NCBI GenBank assembly: GCA_963674545.2
Contig: CAXXFB010000001.1
Location: 1,426,001-1,490,000 of the forward strand
Source: JABGQS01 sp963674545
GTDB taxonomy: Bacteria > Bacillota > Clostridia > Christensenellales > SZUA-584
Direction of reading: 5' to 3'
DNA: 64,000 nt
Shown here: piece by piece, positions 1 through 7,943 of the stretch
Layout: each line of letters starts with the position of its first letter
Numbering within the stretch: the stretch's first letter is position 1
Notes under the pieces: generated by a model
What the model was told of the DNA's origin: nothing
The model's input: the letters and a program-made list of their open reading frames with translations, nothing else
Databases searched by the model: none
Position numbers and translations under genes: made by a program

Positions 1-66
1 GCTGCATGCCCCAAGTAATATTAAAACAGACAGTAACAAAACTATATATTTGTATGCGTATTTCAT
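1..66 (-). CDS. Lipoprotein N-terminus (partial, runs off window)
   Basis: An ATG at 64-66 on the minus strand opens a frame that continues to the window edge. The 22 visible codons encode a basic start (MKYAYKY), a hydrophobic core and an LLGAC lipobox with Cys at residue 21, the pattern of a type II signal peptide. An AGGGA ribosome site lies 6-7 nt upstream. The product would be a membrane-anchored exported lipoprotein, perhaps a solute-binding protein, but nothing beyond the signal is visible. It lies downstream of the microcompartment operon terminator and is likely a separate unit. Confidence 0.7.
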   Translation of the reverse strand, partial: MKYAYKYIVLLLSVLILLGACS

Positions 67-382
67 AGATTTCCCTAACTTTTTTAAATGTATTTTTATT
101 ATAATGCTTTTTTTACGCTGTATATATGTTTAATTTCTACGTAAAGTATAACCAATTTTGTAGTGTATGTATTGATTTGAAGTATCGTTTTAAAAGCAAT
201 TATAGCACGATGGACCCCATTTTGAAAGATTGATGATATTAACACTTGTTTTCTTTTAAAGACATTTTAATTGATTTCACTGATATGACATGCTAATTTA
301 TCATTTGGTCAAAGACATATCATCTTGATTTTTATTGCTTTGAACAAATCTGTAAATTATATGGTATGGAATCTCTTAAATA
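67..382. other. Intergenic, AT-rich, no gene seen
   Basis: About 315 bp between the terminator of the long operon and the lipoprotein start. It is strongly AT-rich and all frames are short. A TATAAT-like hexamer lies near 98-103 on the minus strand and may belong to the lipoprotein promoter, but no convincing -35 element is spaced from it. Confidence 0.6.
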
Positions 383-429
383 CAAAAGGCACAAAGCAGC
401 GCTGATGAGTTTGCTCTTTGTACCTTTTG
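383..429 (-). terminator. Rho-independent terminator of the BMC operon
   Basis: Arms CAAAAGGCACAAAG (383-396) and CTTTGTACCTTTTG (416-429) pair over 14 bp with one mismatch. On the minus strand the hairpin is followed by a T-rich tail. It sits 22 nt past the stop of the aldo/keto reductase gene, the last gene of the long minus-strand run. Confidence 0.8.
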
Positions 430-450
430 AATTTAATTTCGTTCAGTATT

Positions 451-1437
451 CTAGTCAACTATTTCAAAAGCATCTGCTTTTTTAAAATACATAGTATCCC
501 AGTCTGCAACCGCTTCATATATTTGCTGAGTGATGCTCCTCATTTTTTCGATATCACTCTGACACAGCTCAAATTCGACTGCTTTTAGGTTTTCTTCCAG
601 CTGTTTTGGCGTCCTTGCTCCGACAATAGCTGTTGATATACCATTCTGGCTAAAAACCCAGTTGATTGCCGCCTGCGCCATCGTCATTGCGTTGTCCTTT
701 GCAATTGCTGTCAGTTTGTCAACAGCGTCAAGGCACTTCTCATAAAGTTCACCAGAGAATACAGCAACCATATCCTTTCTTATATCTCCGTCTTCAAATC
801 CGCTACCGCTTCTCTTATATTTACCGGACAACAGCCCCATAGCCATAGAGCTGTAAGTCATGACTCCTATCCCTTTTTCTATGCAATAAGGCAGCAATTC
901 CTTCTCAATGTTTCTCCATAAAAGACTGTATGCAGGCTGAAACACGTTTACTTTTCCTGCCGTTCTTGCAATATCAAGATGTTTTACAGTGAAATTTGAT
1001 ACGCCTATGTATTTTATAAGGCCCTTATCCCTCAGCTTTTCTAATGCTTCCATATTGGAAGCGACTGAAATACCCGGCTTCGGCCAATGTATATAGTAAA
1101 TATCAATATAATCCGTATCCAGCCTCTTAAGACTCTCTTCAATTGTTTTGCGTGCCGTATCGGGAGTAAGAATATCGGCATTTGCCTTGCTGGCAATAGC
1201 GACTTTATCTCTTATCCCCTTGACTGCCTTCCCTACGACTTCTTCGGAATGCCCGCCGCCATAGCCCATTGCTGTGTCGATAACATTTATCCCTGCATCT
1301 ACGGCTTCTTTTATGGTATCGATGTAACGTTTGTCATCGTGGTCAGATCCCCACCATGTTCCGCCGCCCATCACCCATGTTCCAAGGGTTATGACCGAAG
1401 CGTCAATATCCGTTCCTATCATTTTTCTGTATTTCAT
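451..1437 (-). CDS. Aldo/keto reductase
   Basis: 328-residue NAD(P)H-dependent aldo/keto reductase of the TIM-barrel superfamily, expected to reduce an aldehyde or ketone, or oxidise the alcohol, in the cytoplasm. The family tetrad is visible: Asp54 and Tyr59 in IDTAMGYG, Lys84 in ASKAN and His117 in YIHWPK. The C-terminal cofactor segment IVGARTPKQLEENLKA is typical. The start has a GGAGG-like site just upstream. It is the last gene of the microcompartment/sugar operon and may handle a sugar-derived carbonyl. The substrate cannot be read from the sequence. Confidence 0.9.
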   Translation of the reverse strand: MKYRKMIGTDIDASVITLGTWVMGGGTWWGSDHDDKRYIDTIKEAVDAGINVIDTAMGYGGGHSEEVVGKAVKGIRDKVAIASKANADILTPDTARKTIEESLKRLDTDYIDIYYIHWPKPGISVASNMEALEKLRDKGLIKYIGVSNFTVKHLDIARTAGKVNVFQPAYSLLWRNIEKELLPYCIEKGIGVMTYSSMAMGLLSGKYKRSGSGFEDGDIRKDMVAVFSGELYEKCLDAVDKLTAIAKDNAMTMAQAAINWVFSQNGISTAIVGARTPKQLEENLKAVEFELCQSDIEKMRSITQQIYEAVADWDTMYFKKADAFEIVD

Positions 1438-1515
1438 AATATACCTCCAATAGTGTTGTGCGCACTCATCATAAAAGCCCTGCAGTTACTGCTCCGCGAT
1501 AGTCCAAGATATCTG

Positions 1516-2016
1516 TTATCTTAATATTGTTCTGAGTTCTCTATATCCTTCGAAAGCATAAAGTGCATCTTTTTCGCTTAGCTGAGCAGCGTCCTTTATC
1601 TCTGTTAGATATACGATATGGTCACCTGCATCCATAGTATCTGACAGCTCCAGCGCCCATGCAATACGGCTTTCTTCTACTGCAGGCACACTAAATCCAT
1701 CTATGCTCACGGTATTGATACCAAACTCTTCAAATTTGTCAGTATCTCTGCCCGAGCACCTGCAGCACTGTAAGGCTTCCTGCTTAATATCCTCTGTGAT
1801 AAGACAAAGCGTAGCTTTCTTTGTTTTTTCAAGCACAGAACCGGAATAGCCTTTCTTGGAAAGGCAAAGAAGCATCATCGGGGGCTTTAAAGACGCAAAG
1901 CAAAACCATGAAACACCCATAACATTTAATCCCGAATCGTCGTCTTGTGTTACAAGCAGACCGAATAAATGCGGTGAGCTGAGTTTGACTGTATTCATTA
2001 TATCAATTTTGTCCAT
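1516..2016 (-). CDS. Flavin reductase-like FMN-binding protein
   Basis: 166 residues of the flavin-reductase-like / FMN-binding split-barrel family (ISPVTRGVLIT-type segment NVMGVSWFCFASLKPPMMLLCL, then STLCLI-like strand). Such proteins reduce free flavin or carry FMN for a partner enzyme. The chosen start is the ATG at 2014-2016: AAGGAG lies 8-9 nt before it, whereas a longer frame from a GTG at 2034 would overlap that ribosome site. Cys-Cys (residues near 85) precede RCSGR. It lies between a PIG-L deacetylase and an aldo/keto reductase in the operon. Its partner is unknown. Confidence 0.8.
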   Translation of the reverse strand: MDKIDIMNTVKLSSPHLFGLLVTQDDDSGLNVMGVSWFCFASLKPPMMLLCLSKKGYSGSVLEKTKKATLCLITEDIKQEALQCCRCSGRDTDKFEEFGINTVSIDGFSVPAVEESRIAWALELSDTMDAGDHIVYLTEIKDAAQLSEKDALYAFEGYRELRTILR

Positions 2017-2092
2017 CTTAATTATCTCCTTCACTGAACGCCAATGCCCGCATCATAGACGCGGGCAGAAACATGGTATAAGATTTATATAT

Positions 2093-2815
2093 TTAAGGAA
2101 GAAGTTTATAAGCTCCCGCTATGACCGGCCATGTCTTGCAAAGCATGAATGCTTCCACATAATCTACATTCGGCGTACCGCAAGATACTGCAAGCGCTTT
2201 GTTCTCCCTTTCCAGCATTTCCGCATAATCCACGCCAAAAGCGTCTTTGCACCATGCGCCCTGCTGGCTTTCGTGACACTTAAACATTTTAAGTTTGAAG
2301 TCAAATGTATCTGTTATGTCAACAAAGTACTCAGGTGAATATGTATTGTTTATACCAAAAGGCACAGCGAAGAACATTGCAGGCACTTTGCTGTGCGGTT
2401 CATGCTCTGTTTCAATTAGTTTGATAGTCGCATTGACCCTTGCTATAAAAGCAAGATATCCTGTAATGTCGTGATCCGGATTGTAATCTTTGAAATACGG
2501 AGGTGCAAATATCACGTCCGGCTTCGCCGCCCTTACTGCGTCTATGAATTTTAGCCTTGTTTCCTTTGTATCGAAAAGGAACTCGTCATCTTCGCCCATC
2601 CATATAAGCTTTGCACCAAGCAGGTCGGCAGCGGTCTGTGCTTCCTTGTGCCTTACCTTAGCTATCTCGTCCTTACTCATCCTAAAAGAGCCTATGTTGC
2701 CGTTAGTCGCTACCGCAATCGTGATCTCGTCGCCACGGTCAGCATACTTCTTCAGTGTTCCTGCACATCTAAACTCAACATCGTCCGGGTGTGCACCAAA
2801 TGCCAAAACTCTCAT
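2093..2815 (-). CDS. PIG-L (LmbE-type) deacetylase family protein
   Basis: 240 residues with the zinc motif AHPDDVE (residues 8-14) and a later DHDITG segment that supplies the third metal ligand in PIG-L/LmbE enzymes. The family removes N-acyl groups from sugars and sugar conjugates (for example N-acetylglucosaminyl inositol or bacillithiol precursors). In this operon, beside a sugar importer and kinase, it hints that the imported compound or an intermediate carries an N-acyl group. That link is inference. The start MRVLAFGAH follows a GGAGAGGG ribosome site. Confidence 0.87.
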   Translation of the reverse strand: MRVLAFGAHPDDVEFRCAGTLKKYADRGDEITIAVATNGNIGSFRMSKDEIAKVRHKEAQTAADLLGAKLIWMGEDDEFLFDTKETRLKFIDAVRAAKPDVIFAPPYFKDYNPDHDITGYLAFIARVNATIKLIETEHEPHSKVPAMFFAVPFGINNTYSPEYFVDITDTFDFKLKMFKCHESQQGAWCKDAFGVDYAEMLERENKALAVSCGTPNVDYVEAFMLCKTWPVIAGAYKLLP

Positions 2816-2839
2816 TTTCCCTCTCCTTTTTTCACTTAA

Positions 2840-3319
2840 TTATAACTCAATTTCTATTCTCTCATCCAGCCTTGCAACAACTGAATCGTTTGTATATGTG
2901 AACGGCGGAAGTGCCGTCAATACCATCGCTCTGATATCCTCAAGCGGGAAAGGCACAAAATGCCATACCTTTCTTTTAAACCTTATGAGTGTATCCTTCG
3001 GTACTAGGAATGCTTCGAATTTGTCTATGCAAGGTTTGCTGCCGCTCTCCTGTCCGGCTAAAACCACCGAATCACAGCTCATGCAGAATTCTATCTCTTC
3101 TGTATCTTCGTGCATTTCAACGATTTCAACTTCCATTTTCCGTTTATTTATACCACAGACGCTGAAGCCGACAAGGCTCCCGCCGCCAAACAGCCCCGCA
3201 GTAACATCAGGATAATAATTGAAATCTCCTTCACTTTTACTGTCAACACTATAGATGTTGAAGTATGAACCATACGGAGCAAAGTTCTCTGCAGCCAGCT
3301 TTTTCGCTTTGATCCTCAT
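2840..3319 (-). CDS. Ureidoglycolate lyase-like cupin-fold protein
   Basis: 159 residues that resemble the ureidoglycolate lyase (AllA)/DUF4867-type beta-barrel group: an N-terminal AENFAPYGSYF segment corresponds to the family opening AFAPFG, followed by acidic MHEDTEEIEF and a C-terminal FKRKVWHFVPFPL stretch like the WHH region of AllA. True AllA releases urea from ureidoglycolate; whether this protein does so is unclear because no other allantoin genes are present. It probably acts on a hydroxy-acid or sugar-acid derivative from this pathway. Recognition is by motif only. Confidence 0.6.
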   Translation of the reverse strand: MRIKAKKLAAENFAPYGSYFNIYSVDSKSEGDFNYYPDVTAGLFGGGSLVGFSVCGINKRKMEVEIVEMHEDTEEIEFCMSCDSVVLAGQESGSKPCIDKFEAFLVPKDTLIRFKRKVWHFVPFPLEDIRAMVLTALPPFTYTNDSVVARLDERIEIEL

Positions 3320-3401
3320 TTTTTAACCTCCAATGGTTTATTAATACATATAGAAGCTATGAGCAGAGCTGCCCGGGGAAGGACAGCTCTGTTCAAAATT
3401 A

Positions 3402-4073
3402 TTATTTTTTCATGTAATCGCATACTACCTTGATTTGGTCCGCAAATGATATATCCCCGAATTTCTTATCAAAGAAGGCGCTTCCAATCGTGTAAGTCCA
3501 GGGAGCAATCTCCTTCATCTTATCGAGCCGCTCGAAGCTTTTTATACTGCCAGCAAGACAAACGGGAAGGTCAACTTCTTTTACGAACCTTGCAGCAAGC
3601 TCTTCCGGATCACCCGTAAAGCGGTAAGCAAGGAGATCTATTCCGTCTATCCCTTTTTCTATTAGAGAGTTGGCTTCTTCTATCATTCCGTCGATAGTGC
3701 CGCCCAGTATACTCGGCCTGCCGGTTATCTCGCCAACAAAGGGCATATACTTCATACCTGCCTCTTTAGCTATGTCTCTGACAGAATCAAAATACATTGT
3801 TCCCATGAGTATATCAAAACCGCATTCTACACCTATTTTTGCTCCCGCAATACATTCGTCTTCGGTGTATTCAACCACTTCGAGGAAAGTTGTTTTTCCG
3901 GCTTGTTTCATCATTTTCACAAGCTTTTTCATCTTGTCCTTTTCAAGACCAGCTTCTTTGAACCCCCAATATATTGCGGGTGTGTCTTTTGATGCTTCAA
4001 ACACTTCTATAGCATCCGCAACTGTCTTGTCATTGTGGGTCAACATTACGATAAGTTCGGGAATCTTTTTCAT
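3402..4073 (-). CDS. HisA/HisF-like TIM-barrel protein, function unknown
   Basis: 223 residues with a beta/alpha-barrel pattern: successive strands ending LIVMLTHND, PAIYWGF, TTFLEVVEY, FDILMGTMYF, KYMPFVGE, IDGIDLLAYRF, LPVCLAGSI and WTYTIGSAFF. The last two resemble the phosphate-binding strands 7-8 (AGSI, IGSAF) of HisA/HisF-type barrels, so a phosphorylated substrate is likely. The ATG at 4071-4073 is preceded by AAAGAGGT 8 nt upstream, so the longer TTG frame is not used here. It follows the ABC importer genes. No specific reaction can be assigned. Confidence 0.75.
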   Translation of the reverse strand: MKKIPELIVMLTHNDKTVADAIEVFEASKDTPAIYWGFKEAGLEKDKMKKLVKMMKQAGKTTFLEVVEYTEDECIAGAKIGVECGFDILMGTMYFDSVRDIAKEAGMKYMPFVGEITGRPSILGGTIDGMIEEANSLIEKGIDGIDLLAYRFTGDPEELAARFVKEVDLPVCLAGSIKSFERLDKMKEIAPWTYTIGSAFFDKKFGDISFADQIKVVCDYMKK

Positions 4074-4105
4074 TTTATAAACCTCTTTCAATTAAGTTTG
4101 CCTGA

Positions 4106-5365
4106 TTATTCAGTTCCTTCCATGAAGCCCTGAAGCGTCTGACCCGGATAGTAAAGCTCAAACGCTTCTTCAACATTGTCTTTTGACACTGCCATGTTCG
4201 CACAGAAAACCACACCGGGTATATCCACGCCGTTAAGCAAGTTGACCATTTGACTCATCGTCCATTTAGCCGGCCATATCGAAGAATAGCATGCACTACC
4301 GACGATATCTCCATCGTAAATACCCTTAAGGATTATCTTGTCGTTGTCAACAGAGCTTAAGAGCACATCGCTGTCTGCTGCAAGTTTTGCATTCATCATG
4401 CCGATAGTAGCCGAACTGTACAATCCCCATGCACCTATCATGTCAGGATATGCTAGCAATGCGCCCTCAAATGCTGTATAATGTTCCTCGGGAGAAATGC
4501 CTGTGAGCTCAACTATTTCAACGTCAGGATATTTTTCGAATACGCTAAGGAAGCCTAGCGCACGTGTCGCAGCATTTGGATGCACAAACGGAAGCGTCTG
4601 ATATACGATAGTTCCTTTCATTTCCATGCCGGAATCGAGGATCGCTTGCTCGAGCATTTCTCCTGCTAATTGCCCTTGAACCACACAGTCAAAAGTAGTA
4701 AGAGAATCGGTGTTGCCTGCCAGCGGTGGGTTAAGTGTTACGACAGGAATTCCTGCTTCTTCAAGATTGTCGAGAGACTCTTTTACTCCTGTAAAATCAC
4801 AAGGAGCAAGAATAACGCCGTCTACATCCTGAAGTATCCACTGCTCTATAGCCTGGTTCTGAGCATTCTGATCATAGTTTGCATCGTTTACCAGCAGTTC
4901 CACTCCGCACTCTTCGGCAGCTGCTTTCATTGTTTCGAGAATCATCGAACCAACTTCGTCAACTGTATAGTATACAGAGAACCCAATAGTATACTTCTCA
5001 TTCGCTGTCGGCATTGGGTCGGTCATTGCATCCGGAACCTGAACCGTGCCGCCTGTAGACCTGATCGTAACGTCACATTCAACGCCAAGCGGATTGTAAT
5101 ACCCATTCAGGTCAAATACAGTTCCCTCAGGCTCCTGATAAGTAAAGTCTGCAGCATTTGAATGAACCGGCGCTGAAGCATCGTCCGCAGTATCATCCGT
5201 AGTGTCTGCCGTGTCGTCTGCAGTATCCTCAGCTACGTCATCTGCAGTGTTGTCTGCGGCATTATCTGCAACATCCCCGGTCTCATCCGGTGTTGTCTGT
5301 TTGCATCCTGCAAAAACAAGTACTATCACTAGCAGGAACACCAGAATTCTAACCATTTTTTTCAT
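4106..5365 (-). CDS. Sugar ABC transporter substrate-binding lipoprotein
   Basis: 419 residues of the periplasmic-binding-protein type 1 (ribose/galactose-type) family. Residues 1-21 form a lipoprotein signal with the LVFAGC lipobox (Cys21). Residues 25-65 are an acidic, Asp/Ala/Thr-rich low-complexity spacer built from DDTAD-like repeats, probably a flexible tether to the membrane. The mature domain begins near YTIGFSVYYTVDEVG and has the DGVILAPCDF segment of the family. It should deliver a sugar or polyol to the adjacent permease and ATPase genes, transcribed upstream. Confidence 0.92.
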   Translation of the reverse strand: MKKMVRILVFLLVIVLVFAGCKQTTPDETGDVADNAADNTADDVAEDTADDTADTTDDTADDASAPVHSNAADFTYQEPEGTVFDLNGYYNPLGVECDVTIRSTGGTVQVPDAMTDPMPTANEKYTIGFSVYYTVDEVGSMILETMKAAAEECGVELLVNDANYDQNAQNQAIEQWILQDVDGVILAPCDFTGVKESLDNLEEAGIPVVTLNPPLAGNTDSLTTFDCVVQGQLAGEMLEQAILDSGMEMKGTIVYQTLPFVHPNAATRALGFLSVFEKYPDVEIVELTGISPEEHYTAFEGALLAYPDMIGAWGLYSSATIGMMNAKLAADSDVLLSSVDNDKIILKGIYDGDIVGSACYSSIWPAKWTMSQMVNLLNGVDIPGVVFCANMAVSKDNVEEAFELYYPGQTLQGFMEGTE

Positions 5366-5413
5366 CTTATTTTCCCTCCTAATATTTTATCTGGCCCATA
5401 GATACAGACCAAA

Positions 5414-6394
5414 CTAATCTCTAGTTTTTCTTTTCAGATAATTATCGAGCAGCATCGCAAGTATGATAACGCTGCCCTTGACAAGTATCTGATAAGAGTA
5501 CGCAAGGCCGAGCAGCGACATCCCGCCTGAAAGAACAGCTATAATCAAACAGCCGCCAAAAGTGCCCCACATCCTTCCGTTCCCGCCCGAAATAGCGGTT
5601 CCGCCCAAGATTACTCCCGATATTGCATCAAGCGGCAGGTCTTTGCCAAGATCCGGATTGCCGGAATTAAACAGCGCTGAAAGAATTAGCCCTGCAATGA
5701 ATGCAAAGAATGTGTTCAAAGTATATGCTGCAACCTTAATGAAGTTTACTTTTATTCCTGCAACTCTAGCCGCTTCCGGATTGCCGCCTATACACCTTAC
5801 GTAAAATCCAAATTTCGTTTTTTTGTATAAAAACAGTGACAGTGCAAACAATACAATAGTGATTATAACAGGCGTTGGTATTATCCAGACCTCGCCATTG
5901 CCGAAAATCTCTGCATAGTTCTCTACTACTATCGGAATAGGTTTACCTTCTGAGAGTATCAACGCAAGACCCCTGAACATGTTCATAGTTGCAAGAGTAA
6001 CAAGGAACGGTTCAATCCTTCCCTTTACTGATATAAACCCGTTAAAGAAACCGAGCGCCAGTGCAACGATCAGCATTATCAGCAGCGCCAGGATAGGATG
6101 CATAAAGCCTCCTTTGACCAGCATAGAAAATCCTACGCCAGTAACCGCAGCCACTGAACCGACGGACAAGTCAAGTCCTGCCAGTGTAATAATAAACGTC
6201 ATGCCAAACCCGACTATAAACACAAAGCTCTGACGCTTCAATATGTTCAGCATATTTATCGGATTAACAAATACATTGTTTAAAAGTGTAAAAACTACGA
6301 TCAGAGCAATAAGTATGATTATTGTTCTGAATTTAATGATATACTTTAAAATCACACTCCAAAATGAAGTATTACTTTCGCTTTTTGCCTGCAT
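5414..6394 (-). CDS. Ribose-type ABC transporter permease
   Basis: 326 residues, very hydrophobic, with 8-10 membrane segments and the branched-chain/RbsC-type motifs AGLDLSVGSVAAV (near residue 68) and the cytoplasmic loop GGNPEAARVAGIKV (near residue 200) that contacts the ATPase. GTAISGGNGRMWGT near the C-terminus is also typical. It forms the membrane channel of the importer with the neighbouring ATPase and binding protein. Only one permease gene is present, so the pore is presumably a homodimer. Confidence 0.95.
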   Translation of the reverse strand: MQAKSESNTSFWSVILKYIIKFRTIIILIALIVVFTLLNNVFVNPINMLNILKRQSFVFIVGFGMTFIITLAGLDLSVGSVAAVTGVGFSMLVKGGFMHPILALLIMLIVALALGFFNGFISVKGRIEPFLVTLATMNMFRGLALILSEGKPIPIVVENYAEIFGNGEVWIIPTPVIITIVLFALSLFLYKKTKFGFYVRCIGGNPEAARVAGIKVNFIKVAAYTLNTFFAFIAGLILSALFNSGNPDLGKDLPLDAISGVILGGTAISGGNGRMWGTFGGCLIIAVLSGGMSLLGLAYSYQILVKGSVIILAMLLDNYLKRKTRD

Positions 6395-6442
6395 CTTTTC
6401 TTTCCTCCACCCTTATAATAGATTCTAAAGAACCTTTATATA

Positions 6443-7939
6443 TTAGTCTCTAAGCGCCGCAAGAGTCATTACAGCTTCCTGGGTTGCCTCTTCCCTGCTG
6501 AGAACTCCTTTCATGACACCTTCCCTCATGACCATTATGTTATCTGACATGCTTATAAGCTCCGGCATCTCGGAAGATACCATTATTATTGCTGCCCCCT
6601 GTTCTGCAAGTTGCCCCATAATGTTATATATTTCTGTTTTTGCTCCGATGTCTATTCCCCTTGTAGGTTCATCGAATAGCAGTACGTCCGGTTTAAACTC
6701 CATCCATTTTCCAAGTGCAACTTTCTGTTGGTTGCCGCCTGATAGTGTTTCGACCACCTGCTTAAGATTAAAAACCTTGATGTTTAAGCTTTCCTTTTGC
6801 ACTTTCGCCTTGTCTGAAAGTTTTCTCCAGTTCAGGGTACCAAGTACAGACTTCTCCTGCACATTAACCATGTTGAGATTCTCAAGAACAGGAAGGCATA
6901 AAACCAGTCCGGATTTTTTACGGTCTTCAGTAACAAAAGCGATTTTATGTTTCATAGCGTTTATAGGGCTTTTCGGCACAAACTTTTCTCCTTTAAGTTC
7001 GATTTCACCGCCCGTTATCTTTCTCTGGCCAAAAAGCGCCTCTAATATTTCCGTCCGCTTTGCGCCGACCAGTCCGCCGATGCCGAATATCTCTCCTCTG
7101 TGTACTTCAAACGAAACTCCTTTGAACGTGTTCTCACTTTCCAGTCTTTCGACTTTCAGCACAGTTTCCCCGAGCTCTATGTTCCTTTTCGGAAACATGT
7201 CTTTAAGCTCACGTCCCACCATCATGTGTATAAGGTCTTGCTCGGTCACTTCAGAATTTTTGACAGTCCCGACCAGGTTGCCGTCTCTTAGCACTGTGAT
7301 CCTGTCCGCTATACCGTCGATTTCGTGAAGTCTGTGCGAAATGTATATTATTGTTACGCCCTGATTCTTCAGTGTCTTTATGATCTTCATCAACTCATCA
7401 GCATCTTCCTGTGATATAGATGAAGTCGGCTCATCCATAAGTATGACCTTTGCATCAGACGCAATCGCTTTTGCGATCTCAACAACCTGTTGCTGGGCGA
7501 TCGACAAGCCGCTGACCATCGAAGTCGCTTTAATATCCTTCTGATCCATCCTGTCCAGGACTTCTCTAGCTATGGCGTTATACTGCTTCTTGTGCTGCAG
7601 GACCCCTTTGAATCTGTCCTGCTTGTCAATAACTATGTTTTCAGCCACTGTCATATCAGGACAAAGCGTAAGCTCCTGATATATAGTGTGGATAGATGCG
7701 TCAAGAGCATCTTTTGGTTTCTTGAAAACAACATTTTTTCCGTCTAGAATAATCTGTTCGTTTTTCTCCGTCGGATGATATCCGCAGAGAATCTTGATCA
7801 GCGTAGACTTACCCGCACCGTTTTCACCAAGCAAAGCGTGTACTTCACCTTTGAACAAACTTAGGTTGATATCCCGTAAAACACTTACGCCGGAAAAGGA
7901 TTTCCCTACGTTTTTCATTTCAAGAATAACCTGTTCCAA
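6443..7939 (-). CDS. Ribose-type ABC transporter ATPase (two ATPase domains)
   Basis: 498 residues, the usual RbsA/MglA length, with two fused nucleotide-binding domains. The first has Walker A GENGAGKST and signature LSIAQQQVVEIAKA. The second has a degenerate Walker A (GGLVGAKRTE) and signature LSGGNQQKVALGKW, the asymmetry known for this family. The start is a TTG at 7937-7939 with AGGTGA 7 nt upstream, overlapping the kinase stop; an upstream in-frame ATG would add 28 residues overlapping the kinase. It energises uptake with the adjacent permease and binding lipoprotein. Confidence 0.95.
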   Translation of the reverse strand: MEQVILEMKNVGKSFSGVSVLRDINLSLFKGEVHALLGENGAGKSTLIKILCGYHPTEKNEQIILDGKNVVFKKPKDALDASIHTIYQELTLCPDMTVAENIVIDKQDRFKGVLQHKKQYNAIAREVLDRMDQKDIKATSMVSGLSIAQQQVVEIAKAIASDAKVILMDEPTSSISQEDADELMKIIKTLKNQGVTIIYISHRLHEIDGIADRITVLRDGNLVGTVKNSEVTEQDLIHMMVGRELKDMFPKRNIELGETVLKVERLESENTFKGVSFEVHRGEIFGIGGLVGAKRTEILEALFGQRKITGGEIELKGEKFVPKSPINAMKHKIAFVTEDRKKSGLVLCLPVLENLNMVNVQEKSVLGTLNWRKLSDKAKVQKESLNIKVFNLKQVVETLSGGNQQKVALGKWMEFKPDVLLFDEPTRGIDIGAKTEIYNIMGQLAEQGAAIIMVSSEMPELISMSDNIMVMREGVMKGVLSREEATQEAVMTLAALRD

Positions 7940-7943
7940 ATTT

